Positions 1-8,128 are shown, numbered from the stretch's first letter. The stretch: DNA of 64,000 nucleotides from an uncultured Prevotellaceae bacterium (GCA_900316685.1 ONDS01000017.1:62001-126000); one strand, 5' to 3'. Notes: generated by a model from the sequence alone, not told the origin. Translations and numbers: made by a program.

Positions 1-1754
1 AAGGCTTGCGTTCCCAATTCCACCGCCTTGGCGTAGTCACCGAGATTATCGTAATAACCAGCAAGGTTACTTAGAGAAGTGGCATAGTCGGGATGTTTCT
101 CCCCGAGCGCTTCCCTACGGATTTCCACGGCTTGGGTTCCCAATTCCACCGCCTTGGCATAGTCGCCGAGTGAAGAATAACAAAAGGCAAGTTTTTTTAA
201 TAGATTAGCAAACACTTCATTTTTCTCACCTATTACTTCATAGATTTCTTTGAGATACTCAAAAAGTCTTATTGCTTCTCGGTAGTCGCCACCCTCTAAT
301 GCAATTTGACCTTGGCGTATTTTTTCAGGAATTTGCTCGAAAACACTGGAGATACTAGAAAGACATTGTTCTTTCGCCTTATTATGCCAGTACTCAGCCT
401 CCGCATGGTCCTTAGTTACTCCTTCTCCATTTTTATAGCAATCACCCAATTTGAATTGCGCGTCGGTATTTCCTTGTTCCGCCGCCATCCTATACCATTT
501 AACTGCCTCTGCATAGTCCTGAGTCACGCCTTTTCCATTGTAATAACAATTGCCTAAATTGTATTGAGCTTTGGCATCCTCTTGTTCCGCCGCCATCCTG
601 TACCATTTAACCGCTTCGGCATAGTCCTGTGTTATCCCTTTCCCGTTATCATAGCATTCTCCGACAAGGTTTTGTGCTTTTTTGTGTCCTTGCTCTGCCG
701 CCTTGCGAAGCCAATTTACGGCTTCCGCATAGTCCTGAGTTACGCATTCTCCTTGATAGTAACTATAGCCCAAATTGTATTGTGCATAGACATCACCCTG
801 ATCCGCCGCTTTGCGAAACCAGTTTACCGCTTCCGCATAGTCCTCGGCCACACCTTTACCATTGTAATAGCACATACCTAACATGGTCTGTGCATCAGTA
901 TGCCCTTGCTCCGCCGCTTTGCGAAACCATTTTACGGCTTCCGCATAGTCTTGAGTTACGCCTTCTCCTTTATAGTACGTGCCGCCCAAATTGTATTGTG
1001 CATAAGCATACCCTTGCTCCGCCGCCTTGCGAAACCAATTTACGGCTTCCGCATAGTCCTGAGTTATGCCTTCTCCTTTATAGTACGTGCCGCCCAAATT
1101 GTATTGTGCAGAAGCATCCCCTTGCTCCGCTGCTTTGCGATACCATTTTACCGCCTCCGTGAAGTCTTTAGTCACACCCTTTCCATAGTAATAACACTGG
1201 CCCAAATGATATTGCGCCCATACTCCGCCTTGCTCCGCCCCCTTGCGATACCATTTTACCGCTTCCGCCTCATCTTTTGCCACGCCATCGCCATATTCAT
1301 AGCATCGGGCGAGGTAGTCGATAGCCTCTACATCATTTCCTTCCGCCAAAACAGTCAACCCGGGAACGGCGGCTGCGTAAAGCCTTTGCGCCTCAGCGGC
1401 ATCTTTTTCCACGCCACCCCCATTGTCATAACAAACACCAAGGCAATATAGCCCTTTTGCATTTCCTGATTCTACTGATTTGAGATACCATCTTACGGCT
1501 TCTGCATTATCCTTCGGCACTCCATATCCATCGCAATAGCAATCCCCCAATTTATATTGCCCATCGGAATTGCCTCGCTCTGCGGCCATTCTGAAGAGTC
1601 TCACGGCTTCTGCATAGTCTTTCTTCACCCCCTGCCCATAATAGTATTTCATTCCGAGCTCATATTGCTTCTGTGGCGTCGATGGTGATGGTTCTTGTGC
1701 CATTGCCGGAAATGACAATGCCAAGAATAAAAAGAATGTAACGATACCCTTCAT
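1..1754 (-). CDS. Secreted Sel1-repeat/TPR protein, C-terminus beyond the window
   Basis: The frame is open from the ATG at 1754 to the window edge (584 codons visible), so the gene is partial. Residues 1-20 form a signal peptide ending AMAQ. About residues 27-460 are tandem Sel1-like repeats of 36 residues (pattern AQYNLGxxYYxGxGVxxDYAEAVKWFRKAAEQG), several nearly identical. After a spacer the repeat type changes near residue 500 to kinesin-light-chain-type TPRs (GDYAKAVELGTQAVEIRREALGEKHPDYATSLSNLA split over two units). Both repeat types are protein-interaction scaffolds. KLC-type TPRs in Bacteroidetes often precede a CHAT protease domain, and the next gene upstream has one, so a CHAT domain past the left edge is plausible but unseen. 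A TATCTTTG -7 box lies at 1889-1882. Exported location inferred. Confidence 0.85.
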   Translation of the reverse strand, partial: MKGIVTFFLFLALSFPAMAQEPSPSTPQKQYELGMKYYYGQGVKKDYAEAVRLFRMAAERGNSDGQYKLGDCYCDGYGVPKDNAEAVRWYLKSVESGNAKGLYCLGVCYDNGGGVEKDAAEAQRLYAAAVPGLTVLAEGNDVEAIDYLARCYEYGDGVAKDEAEAVKWYRKGAEQGGVWAQYHLGQCYYYGKGVTKDFTEAVKWYRKAAEQGDASAQYNLGGTYYKGEGITQDYAEAVNWFRKAAEQGYAYAQYNLGGTYYKGEGVTQDYAEAVKWFRKAAEQGHTDAQTMLGMCYYNGKGVAEDYAEAVNWFRKAADQGDVYAQYNLGYSYYQGECVTQDYAEAVNWLRKAAEQGHKKAQNLVGECYDNGKGITQDYAEAVKWYRMAAEQEDAKAQYNLGNCYYNGKGVTQDYAEAVKWYRMAAEQGNTDAQFKLGDCYKNGEGVTKDHAEAEYWHNKAKEQCLSSISSVFEQIPEKIRQGQIALEGGDYREAIRLFEYLKEIYEVIGEKNEVFANLLKKLAFCYSSLGDYAKAVELGTQAVEIRREALGEKHPDYATSLSNLAGYYDNLGDYAKAVELGTQA

Positions 1755-1881
1755 GGATTATTTAAGAAATAGGATTTATTATGATGCCCGTCACGTCAAT
1801 CTCGTGTGTCTGTTGGGCAAAGCTTGCGTGGAATGGGACTTGAAAATGCTGAAATCTGGGCATTATTTATTCCTTCCGTAT

Positions 1882-1889
1882 GCAAAGAT
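1882..1889 (-). promoter_or_regulatory. Probable -7 box for the Sel1/TPR gene
   Basis: On the minus strand the sequence reads TATCTTTG, the Bacteroidetes -7 consensus TAnnTTTG, about 128 nt upstream of the start codon. The -33 region falls at the edge of the 30-nt tandem array and I could not place a well spaced TTTG. Confidence 0.45.
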
Positions 1890-1912
1890 ATGGAATAAAA
1901 AGGAAAATGCAT

Positions 1913-2105
1913 GAACACAAGAACATATTTTTTTTCGACATAAGAACACAAGAACATATTTTTTTCGACACAAGAACACAAGAACATATTTTTTCGACAT
2001 AAGAACACAAGAACAAATTTTACCGACACATGGACACAAGAACATATTTTTTTTGACATAAGAACACAAGAACATATTTTTTCGACACAAGAACACAAGA
2101 ACAGA
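1913..2105. repeat. Tandem array of about 6.5 units of 29-31 nt
   Basis: Units have the form GAACACAAGAACATA, then a T-run of variable length (4-8), then CGACATAA or CGACACAA. Unit starts are near 1913, 1944, 1974, 2003, 2033, 2062 and 2091. Length differences come mostly from the T-run. The array sits immediately upstream of the Sel1/TPR gene's -7 box. From 2106 to 2212 the same words return in inverted orientation (TATGTTCTTTTGTC, TATGTCCTTATG), and similar words occur at 4540-4585. There are no unique spacers, so this is not CRISPR. Short frames through it are repeat translations, not genes. Confidence 0.85.
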
Positions 2106-2212
2106 TTATTATGTCCTTATGTTCTTTTGTCTAAAGATGTATATGTCCTTATGACTGAAATCAATATGTTCCTTTGTTCTTATGTCTATATGATATTTGT
2201 TCCTATGTCCTG

Positions 2213-2489
2213 TTAGTCGAGTAGGATTAAGGCGGCCCAGAACAGGGGTTGATTATATCGTCCGTTTTCCAGGTGTGTAGGTGCTGTAGTGTTTTTTGGA
2301 AGGCCTCTACCATTCCACCATTTCAAGAATCATCTGCTCAGTGAGTGTCTCACGCTGTTGATTTTCACCGGGAGTGCGGTAGATGGTGAGCAGTAGTGTC
2401 TGTGCAGCGTGTGCCTATGAGTTTTCTCATGGGAAATGGCTATTGCTAGTGTGTAAAAGTGCAATATTGGGATTATTACTAGTTGACAG
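2213..2489 (-). pseudogene. Decayed C-terminus of a CHAT-domain protein
   Basis: Reading the minus strand, pieces in different frames resemble a CHAT C-terminus: LTIYRTPGENQQRETLTEQM, then MVEAFQKTLQHLHTW, then NQPLFWAALILLD followed by TAA at 2215-2213. The last piece matches the usual CHAT ending (P-Y/F-W-A-A-F-x-L-L-D). At least two frameshifts and internal stops separate the pieces. It directly follows the intact CHAT gene, so it is either the lost end of that gene or the remnant of a second copy. Confidence 0.5.
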
Positions 2490-4364
2490 CTATTCCCAGA
2501 AGATGAATTTCTCAGGAGTGTTTGAGGCTTTCCTTGCTGCGACAAAGGCATCGTGGTATGACTTCCCATGGAAAACCTCTTCCATGAACGTGGTGAAGAA
2601 TATCTTTGCCGCATTATCCTCTACCTTGTCGGTTGTGGAGATGATGTACCTTGCCCCTGCCGTATGGAAAGCCTCCGTAAGGCTGTAGGTGTCATTGAAA
2701 CGAATATCTCCGATACCTGTTTCGCAAGCGTTAAGGATGACAAGTCCTGTTCGTGAGAGGTCCATCTTCGCTATGTCATCACCCGTCACCAATCCATGTT
2801 GCTTGTTGTCATCGTACCCCGAGAGTATCAGTCCACAATTGGCGAGAATGGTTTCACCTGTAACCGAAGCCTCGACATTTTGAATCGACGTGCTTTTGCT
2901 ACCTTCCTTATCAAAGAACCCATGGGTGGAAATATGCAGTATATCTATTGATTTGCCTGATGTTGCCAGGAATGTCTCTTTTGTGGCCTTGTCATTTTCA
3001 AAAGACGTGAGACGGGTAGACATGGTGCTCTTTAGGAAATCCAATTCCCTTTTGGATCCTTCCAGTTTCGCTGTAGTCCTTTTAGCTCCTCTTTTTTCAT
3101 CACCATCTTGAGCAACTATTCCATTGGAAGAATAACTGATATTCGCGAAGGAGCAAACTGTCGGTTGTGATTTCGATGCTATCTTGGGCATAAGCAATTC
3201 GGAAAGTGAATGCAGCTTATGGGCTTGCTCAGTATGGCCGAGGTCGATGAATGCCATTTCTTCCGTTGAAGAGAAATAGACATTGACGTATTTGCTTATC
3301 TCGTCAGAGGTGATAAGATGGCTGAAGCCAAAGACATCCTGCCCCGCCCAATAACTATGTCCGCAATATTTGAGTGTTGGGTATTTGCATTTATTGTCTA
3401 TGATGAAAGCCCAGATGTGCTCATCTTCTCCTTTGGCGTTGCAGAATTCTATGGCCACCTCATTGTCTTTCAGCTGTTTCTGTATTTGTTGCCATTGGTC
3501 GTCGACATGGTTCTTATACATATCATTTCCTTTAAGCAGATAGGCGAAATTCTTCATTTGGATGTTCATGGCCATAACTTTGCTTATATAATCATCTGTC
3601 GGGCTATATTCGCCCTCAAGTCCTATATTCATGACATTTACAAATGACCTATATTGGTTTAAAAGCAATATTTTTGTTGTCTTGTCCAACTTGTCATTGT
3701 TGACCACATTCTTTTTAAACCAGGGCATAATGAAATTAAAAACAGTATTATTCAATGCCTCATAGTTCTCGTTGAGTGAGTAATAATCCATGACGATAGA
3801 ATAACCTGTCATGATATCCGTTAATTCCAAAGCACCGCTGTTAAGGTTTGGGAAGATATCATTGATATATTGCAGATGAAGAGATTCCAATTCTTGCAAA
3901 AATTCGGGCTGCGATTCTTCGGTCGTCTCTGTCGCAAGCCAAGAATAGCAAGATATCTTCTGTGATAATAATTTATTCTTGGTCTTAATGCTTCCGCCTT
4001 GATAATGTTCATTAAAATATAAATCGTAATAATCTATAAAATTTAGTGCGGACTCCCATATGTCTTCTCGTTGCTTTATATTCTTTTCTCTTTTTTCCTT
4101 GTCACTGAAACTTATTTGGGCGGATTCCTGTTCGAGCAGCTGTAAATATTTGGCTGCACATGTTATACCGCAAAAGAGAATGTCATCCACGGATTCCTTT
4201 TTTAAGAAATCATCATCCCATGTCGCTTCATTGATGGCGTTGATACATGTGAGATAATCACCTGCCAACATATAAGCATATGCTTTTTCTGCGTCAATTA
4301 CTTGTGCTCCTGCGGAAACGGAATTCATCAAAAGGCACAAAAGAAACAAGAACTTGGTTTTCAT
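2490..4364 (-). CDS. Secreted CHAT-domain (caspase-like) protein
   Basis: The protein has 624 residues. Residues 1-20 are a signal peptide (ending SAGAQ), so it acts outside the cytoplasm. The middle is helical, without clear TPR consensus. The C-terminal part is a CHAT (caspase HetF associated with TPRs) domain: His481 in DILHISTHGFF and Cys547 in LVILNACETG form the expected dyad, followed by the family's conserved VEDNAA and FVAARKAS segments. CHAT proteins are cysteine peptidases or relatives that cleave a partner after TPR-mediated sensing. The protein ends at FIFWE, lacking the usual YWAAFxLLD end, which survives as a remnant just downstream. The gene is AT-rich compared with the region after 5.2 kb. 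Peptidase activity is inferred. Confidence 0.85.
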   Translation of the reverse strand: MKTKFLFLLCLLMNSVSAGAQVIDAEKAYAYMLAGDYLTCINAINEATWDDDFLKKESVDDILFCGITCAAKYLQLLEQESAQISFSDKEKREKNIKQREDIWESALNFIDYYDLYFNEHYQGGSIKTKNKLLSQKISCYSWLATETTEESQPEFLQELESLHLQYINDIFPNLNSGALELTDIMTGYSIVMDYYSLNENYEALNNTVFNFIMPWFKKNVVNNDKLDKTTKILLLNQYRSFVNVMNIGLEGEYSPTDDYISKVMAMNIQMKNFAYLLKGNDMYKNHVDDQWQQIQKQLKDNEVAIEFCNAKGEDEHIWAFIIDNKCKYPTLKYCGHSYWAGQDVFGFSHLITSDEISKYVNVYFSSTEEMAFIDLGHTEQAHKLHSLSELLMPKIASKSQPTVCSFANISYSSNGIVAQDGDEKRGAKRTTAKLEGSKRELDFLKSTMSTRLTSFENDKATKETFLATSGKSIDILHISTHGFFDKEGSKSTSIQNVEASVTGETILANCGLILSGYDDNKQHGLVTGDDIAKMDLSRTGLVILNACETGIGDIRFNDTYSLTEAFHTAGARYIISTTDKVEDNAAKIFFTTFMEEVFHGKSYHDAFVAARKASNTPEKFIFWE

Positions 4365-4420
4365 TTATATTAAGGTATTTAAATTATTCTTTTACGGTCG
4401 AACTATATTCTTTCCGTATG

Positions 4421-4452
4421 CAAAGTTACGGAAAATCGAGCGCAGAACAAAA
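4421..4452 (-). promoter_or_regulatory. Promoter of the CHAT gene with palindrome over the -33 box
   Basis: On the minus strand TTTG (4451-4448), a 19-bp spacer and TAACTTTG (4428-4421) fit the Bacteroidetes promoter exactly. The palindrome AAAATGAAC-TT-GTTCTTTTT (4449-4468) overlaps the -33 box. A second, weaker copy of the whole module lies just upstream (4494-4545). The same module recurs at 56324-56371. Confidence 0.65.
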
Positions 4453-4545
4453 TGAACTTGTTCTTTTTTTATGCCGAGATGGAGTAACTTATGTAAAGTT
4501 ACGAATAATCGAGTGCAGAACAAAATGAACTTGTCCTTTTTTTAT
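4421..4545. repeat. Two tandem copies of a dispersed promoter/palindrome module
   Basis: Copy 1 (4421-4485) and copy 2 (4494-4545) share GTTACG, AATCGAG, GCAGAACAAAATGAACTTG and the following T-run. The inverted counterpart lies at 56283-56371, including the ATGCC-AGATG-AGTAA stretch next to the palindrome. See the separate finding on a shared operator. Confidence 0.75.
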
Positions 4546-4586
4546 GTCCCTTTGTTCCTTTTGCCTGAAATGTATGTCCTTATGTA

Positions 4587-4626
4587 AACAAAAAATCCTC
4601 CGGGCGCAAATCGCTGCGGCCGGAGG
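4587..4626 (-). terminator. Rho-independent terminator for minus-strand transcription
   Basis: CCTCCGG (4597-4603) pairs with CCGGAGG (4620-4626); the interior can extend pairing through GC-rich bases. On the minus strand the hairpin is followed by ATTTTTTG. No minus-strand gene lies to its right, which is why a short RNA is proposed at 4587-4802. Confidence 0.55.
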
Positions 4627-4802
4627 GGAAATTAACAACAGTTTTGGTGAAAAAAATAGTCTTATTGCGTTAAAGGTTACGAATCTTGATACAAGTAGGC
4701 CGATGGATGATGAAATGGAAACTGTCCATCCGGCGTTCTTCTCATAGGGAGGCCCGATTTCTGTTTCGTTGTCAGGAAAAAGCACTTCACCTATCTGATT
4801 GC
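4587..4802 (-). ncRNA. Candidate small RNA between a -7 box and a terminator
   Basis: A minus-strand TATCTTTG (4810-4803) and the terminator at 4626-4587 bracket about 210 nt without a convincing gene. I could not find a -33 box at the right spacing, so support is limited. The 107-codon frame that runs through here reads into the promoter repeat and has no recognisable domain. Confidence 0.3.
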
Positions 4803-4812
4803 AAAGATACAA

Positions 4813-5100
4813 ACAATTAATCGAAGATTATCATTTTGGGAAACATTTTTACTGTTAATTATTGTCAAAAGGCTGGTACTCAACATGTTGTACTTTGAAA
4901 AAGGAAAACTTCGTTGCGTTTTTCGCTGAACGACTGACACTTTTTCGTTGATTCCAGGATTGGGGGTAAGTTAAAAGTTTGACATTTTGGAAGATTGGCA
5001 ACCTATGATGGTTGACCTTTTTGTCAAGCCGTGTGCCTCATTTTGGCTGTTGCCCTCTTCTATTGATAACTCATTCTCTTTTTTCGTGTTATCAAAGTGC
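4813..5100. other. Intergenic region without recognised features
   Basis: AT-rich sequence upstream of the PH-domain gene. No open frame of note, hairpin or repeat was seen. Confidence 0.5.
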
Positions 5101-5108
5101 GTAAAAAA

Positions 5109-5140
5109 TTTGTTCCTGTCATAATTATTTCATACTTTTG
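5109..5140 (+). promoter_or_regulatory. Promoter of the PH-domain/M48 operon
   Basis: TTTG at 5109-5112, 20-bp spacer, TACTTTTG at 5133-5140, followed about 28 nt later by the start codon of the PH-domain gene. Confidence 0.7.
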
Positions 5141-5168
5141 CAAGGAATAACCAAAACCTACAACCACT

Positions 5169-5693
5169 ATGGGATATATTGAAGACAGCCTAATGCAGGG
5201 AGAGAAAATCATTTATGAAGCCAAATTGCATTATTTCATGTATTGGAAACCCGTGGCGCTGGTCATTTTGGCCATTGTCGTTTTGTTCCTGCCCATAGAG
5301 GATGCCATGAAGTGGAAACTCATCTGCAGCGGTGTGCTCTTGGTGCTCGCCGCCATCTGGGCGTTCGCCGTCAACAACGGTAAGCGTTATATCGTCACCA
5401 ACAAACGTCTTATTGAGAAAACGGGCATCATCAGACGGCAGTCCATCGAGCTGATGCTGCGCAAATGCGAGAGCGTGCAGGTCAACCAGAGCATCGCCGG
5501 TCGCATCTTCGGCTATGGTGATGTGGTCGTCACCACGGGCGAGGATTCCAGCACCTATGAGTATATTTGGCATCCTGTGAAGTTCTCTACGCAGATCAAC
5601 CAGCAGATTGACTACATCAACATGAATACGCCGGTGGCGAAAAAGGCAGACGATGATGCCGCCGAAGGAAACAAAAAACCGGTAACCGAATAA
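5169..5693 (+). CDS. PH-domain (bPH2/DUF304-type) membrane protein
   Basis: 174 residues. Two hydrophobic segments at about 27-46 and 50-67 form a membrane hairpin, followed by a bacterial PH domain with the typical KRYIVTNKRLIEKTGIIRRQSIEL opening and a VQVNQSIAGRIFGYGDVVV core. The family is membrane-anchored with unknown partners. The C-terminus (after about 155) is a charged tail. The gene follows a good promoter by 28 nt and lies 13 nt upstream of the M48 lipoprotein gene, so the two are probably co-transcribed. Confidence 0.8.
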   Translation: MGYIEDSLMQGEKIIYEAKLHYFMYWKPVALVILAIVVLFLPIEDAMKWKLICSGVLLVLAAIWAFAVNNGKRYIVTNKRLIEKTGIIRRQSIELMLRKCESVQVNQSIAGRIFGYGDVVVTTGEDSSTYEYIWHPVKFSTQINQQIDYINMNTPVAKKADDDAAEGNKKPVTE

Positions 5694-5706
5694 AAAATCA
5701 TACGAC

Positions 5707-6600
5707 ATGAAATTCAAACAGACCTTACTGATTGCACTGGCCACCATCATACTGGCCAGTTGCGGCACGACCAGCGTTGTGCCTATCACCGGACGCAAAC
5801 AGCGCCTTTCTTATACTGACGAGCAGATGCTTGGGCTCGCCCTCAACGAATACAAGCAGTATACCGTGGCTTCCAAGTTGTCGACCAATGCCGCCAATAC
5901 GGCCATGGTTAAAAGGGTGGGGCAGCGACTGGCCAATGCCGTCAATACCTATCTCACCCAAAATGGCTTTGCCGACAGGGTGAGCAGTTTCCAATGGGAG
6001 TTCAACCTGTTGGCCGAGAACCAGCAGAACGCCTTCTGTATGCCTGGTGGCAAGATCGTGGTGTATGAGGGCCTGCTCCCTGTGACGCAGGACGAAGCGT
6101 CGTTGGCCATCGTGATGGGCCATGAGATAGCCCATGCCGTGGCTCGCCACTCCGCAGAGCAACTGAGCAAACAGGAACGGGCGCAGACGGGTACACAGCT
6201 CCTGGGCGGCGTGCTCGCCGGTGTGGGACTGGGCGATGCCGGCAGTCTCATCATGACAGGCGTCAACCTGGGCACACAACTCACCCAGTTGCATGGTTCA
6301 CGTTCCAACGAGAGCGAGGCCGACTATATGGGACTCATTTTCGCGGCTATGGCAGGCTACGACCCCAATGTGGCGGTCACCTTCTGGCAGCGCATGGCCT
6401 CGCAGTCCACCGGTGGCGGCGCATCGTTCCTGAGCACTCACCCCTCCGACGAAAAACGTATCGCAGATATCAAGAAACATCTGCCTGAGGCCTTGAAGTA
6501 TTACCAGCAGGGAGGAGTGTCGGCTCCGGCTACATCTTCGAAGTCAAAAACTTCCAAGAAGCAACCTACACAAACTCAAGGAACCTTGCGGATAAAATAG
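5707..6600 (+). CDS. M48-family metalloprotease lipoprotein
   Basis: 297 residues. A lipoprotein signal ends at LASC (Cys19). The zinc site HEIAH (residues 139-143) is followed by the third-ligand motif ESEADYMG, both complete, so an active zinc endopeptidase is expected. The arrangement resembles LoiP/YcaL/BepA-type M48 lipoproteins that trim misfolded outer-membrane proteins in the periplasm. The tail after about 265 is low-complexity (T/S/K/Q). It forms an operon with the upstream PH-domain gene; a G-rich repeat element follows the stop codon. Confidence 0.88.
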   Translation: MKFKQTLLIALATIILASCGTTSVVPITGRKQRLSYTDEQMLGLALNEYKQYTVASKLSTNAANTAMVKRVGQRLANAVNTYLTQNGFADRVSSFQWEFNLLAENQQNAFCMPGGKIVVYEGLLPVTQDEASLAIVMGHEIAHAVARHSAEQLSKQERAQTGTQLLGGVLAGVGLGDAGSLIMTGVNLGTQLTQLHGSRSNESEADYMGLIFAAMAGYDPNVAVTFWQRMASQSTGGGASFLSTHPSDEKRIADIKKHLPEALKYYQQGGVSAPATSSKSKTSKKQPTQTQGTLRIK

Positions 6601-6605
6601 GAAAG

Positions 6606-6634
6606 CCTCCCCCCTTCCCCCTCCCAGGAGGGGG
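6606..6634. repeat. G/C-rich palindromic dispersed element, copy 1
   Basis: Pattern CCTCCCCCC-N2-CCCCCTCCC followed by AGGAGGGGG, giving a short palindrome. Related copies occur at 61995-62024 and, inverted, 62135-62166; shorter palindromes of the same kind are at 21582-21604, 29532-29549 and 33814-33831. All are between genes. Confidence 0.7.
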
Positions 6635-6673
6635 CGACGTTCATCATTCGTAACTCATCATTCGTAACTCATC

Positions 6674-7129
6674 ATGATAGAATACTTTTCCGATAAGATT
6701 TGGCTCGTATGGGTGCTGGTCAGCATCCTTTGCCTCATCCTCGAGTTGTTCAGCGGCGACATGTTCATCCTCTGCTTCGCCATCGGTGCCTTGGGCGGAT
6801 CAATCGCCTCGGCGCTGGGCGGAGGCATCGTGGTGCAGCTGGTCACCTTCGCCATCGTCACGCTCATCAGTCTCTATGTGTTCCGCCCTATCGCCCTACG
6901 CTTCCTTCACCGCAAGGATGAGGACAGGGTGAGTAATGCCGATGCCATCATTGGCAGGGAAGGACGAGTGAGCCAGACCATCGAAGCCAATGGCTATGGA
7001 CGGGTGGCCCTCGACGGCGACGACTGGAAAGCTAAGTCGGTGGGTGGTATCTTCATCGATAAAGACACCCCCGTGCGCATTGTCGACCGCGACAGCATCA
7101 TCATCACGGTCGAACCTCTTGACTCCTGA
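6674..7129 (+). CDS. NfeD-family membrane protein
   Basis: 151 residues with two or three N-terminal membrane segments (about 8-28, 34-52, 54-73), then a C-terminal OB-fold-like domain (NADAIIGREGRVSQTIEANGYGRVALDGDDWKAKS), the standard short NfeD/YbbK layout. NfeD proteins partner with SPFH (stomatin-like) proteins in membrane microdomains; the SPFH gene follows 44 nt downstream, as in many bacteria. The start codon is preceded by a duplicated CATTCGTAACTCAT word rather than a ribosome binding site, as is usual for Bacteroidetes. Confidence 0.85.
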   Translation: MIEYFSDKIWLVWVLVSILCLILELFSGDMFILCFAIGALGGSIASALGGGIVVQLVTFAIVTLISLYVFRPIALRFLHRKDEDRVSNADAIIGREGRVSQTIEANGYGRVALDGDDWKAKSVGGIFIDKDTPVRIVDRDSIIITVEPLDS

Positions 7130-7173
7130 TTCGTATTTCACATTTCGTATTTCACATTTCACATTTCGTATTT

Positions 7174-8127
7174 ATGAATGTTACCACCATCGTATTGATA
7201 GCCATCGTCGTCTTGGTTATCATCCTGGCCAAGAAAACATTGGTCATTATACCACAGTCAGAAACGAAAATCATCGAACGTTTAGGCAAGTACCACGCCA
7301 CGCTGAAACCGGGTGTCAATATCATCATCCCGTTTATCGACTCTGCCAAGAACATCGTCACCCTCACTCGCGGACGGTATGTGCTCAGCAATAGCATCGA
7401 CCTGCGTGAACAAGTGTACGACTTCGACAAGCAGAACGTGATCACCAAGGATAATATCCAGATGCAGATCAACGCGTTGCTCTATTTCCAGATCGTCGAC
7501 CCTTTCAAGGCGGTATACGAGATCAACAACCTGCCCAACGCCATCGAGAAGCTCACCCAGACCACACTACGTAACATCATCGGTGAGATGGAGCTCGACC
7601 AGACCCTCACCTCACGCGATACGGTGAACACCAAGCTACGTGCCGTGCTCGACGATGCCACCAACAAATGGGGCATCAAGGTGAACCGTGTGGAGCTGCA
7701 GGATATCACGCCGCCGCAAAGCGTGCTCATGGCCATGGAGAAACAGATGCAGGCCGAGCGTAACAAACGTGCTGCCATCCTCACCAGCGAGGGCGATAAG
7801 CAGTCGCAGATCCTCCAGTCGGAAGGTGAGAAGGCGGCAACCATCAACCGTGCCGAGGCTCTCAAACAGCAGCAGATACTACAGGCCGAAGGCGAGGTCC
7901 AGGCTCGTATCCGCAAGGCAGAGGCCGAGGCTATAGCCATCGCTAAGATCACCGAGGCGGTAGGCAAGAGCACCAATCCCGCCAACTACCTCTTGGCTCA
8001 GAAATATATCCAAATGATGCAGCAGGTGGCCGTGGGTCCGCAGGCCAAGACCATCTACCTGCCCTTCGAGGCCACCAACCTGCTTGGCAGCATCGGAGGC
8101 ATCAAAGACCTGTTCAAGGAGCAGTAA
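7174..8127 (+). CDS. SPFH/band-7 (stomatin-like) protein
   Basis: 317 residues. One N-terminal membrane anchor (about 4-24), then the band-7 domain (PQSETKIIERLGKYHATLKPGVNIIIPF, VITKDNIQMQINALLYFQIVD split), then a coiled coil rich in Q/E/A/R (about 190-265). The layout matches QmcA/YbbK-type SPFH proteins, which oligomerise on membranes and often associate with FtsH or NfeD. It is paired with the upstream NfeD gene. Its stop lies one base upstream of the next start codon, implying coupled translation. Confidence 0.9.
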   Translation: MNVTTIVLIAIVVLVIILAKKTLVIIPQSETKIIERLGKYHATLKPGVNIIIPFIDSAKNIVTLTRGRYVLSNSIDLREQVYDFDKQNVITKDNIQMQINALLYFQIVDPFKAVYEINNLPNAIEKLTQTTLRNIIGEMELDQTLTSRDTVNTKLRAVLDDATNKWGIKVNRVELQDITPPQSVLMAMEKQMQAERNKRAAILTSEGDKQSQILQSEGEKAATINRAEALKQQQILQAEGEVQARIRKAEAEAIAIAKITEAVGKSTNPANYLLAQKYIQMMQQVAVGPQAKTIYLPFEATNLLGSIGGIKDLFKEQ

Positions 8128-8128
8128 T

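Noticed and set aside
306-1451. Several overlapping plus-strand frames rich in repeats
   Set aside because: They are antisense readings of the Sel1 repeats on the minus strand.
1796-2098. Cys/Val-rich minus-strand frames of 77-100 codons
   Set aside because: Pure translation of the 30-nt tandem array; peptides such as FLCRKNMFLC repeat with the unit.
4489-4812. 107-codon minus-strand frame
   Set aside because: Runs through the terminator and into the promoter repeat; no recognisable domain.
8084-8128. Upstream extension of the WecB-like protein
   Set aside because: It would overlap the SPFH gene by 44 nt and adds residues before the conserved N-terminal strand.
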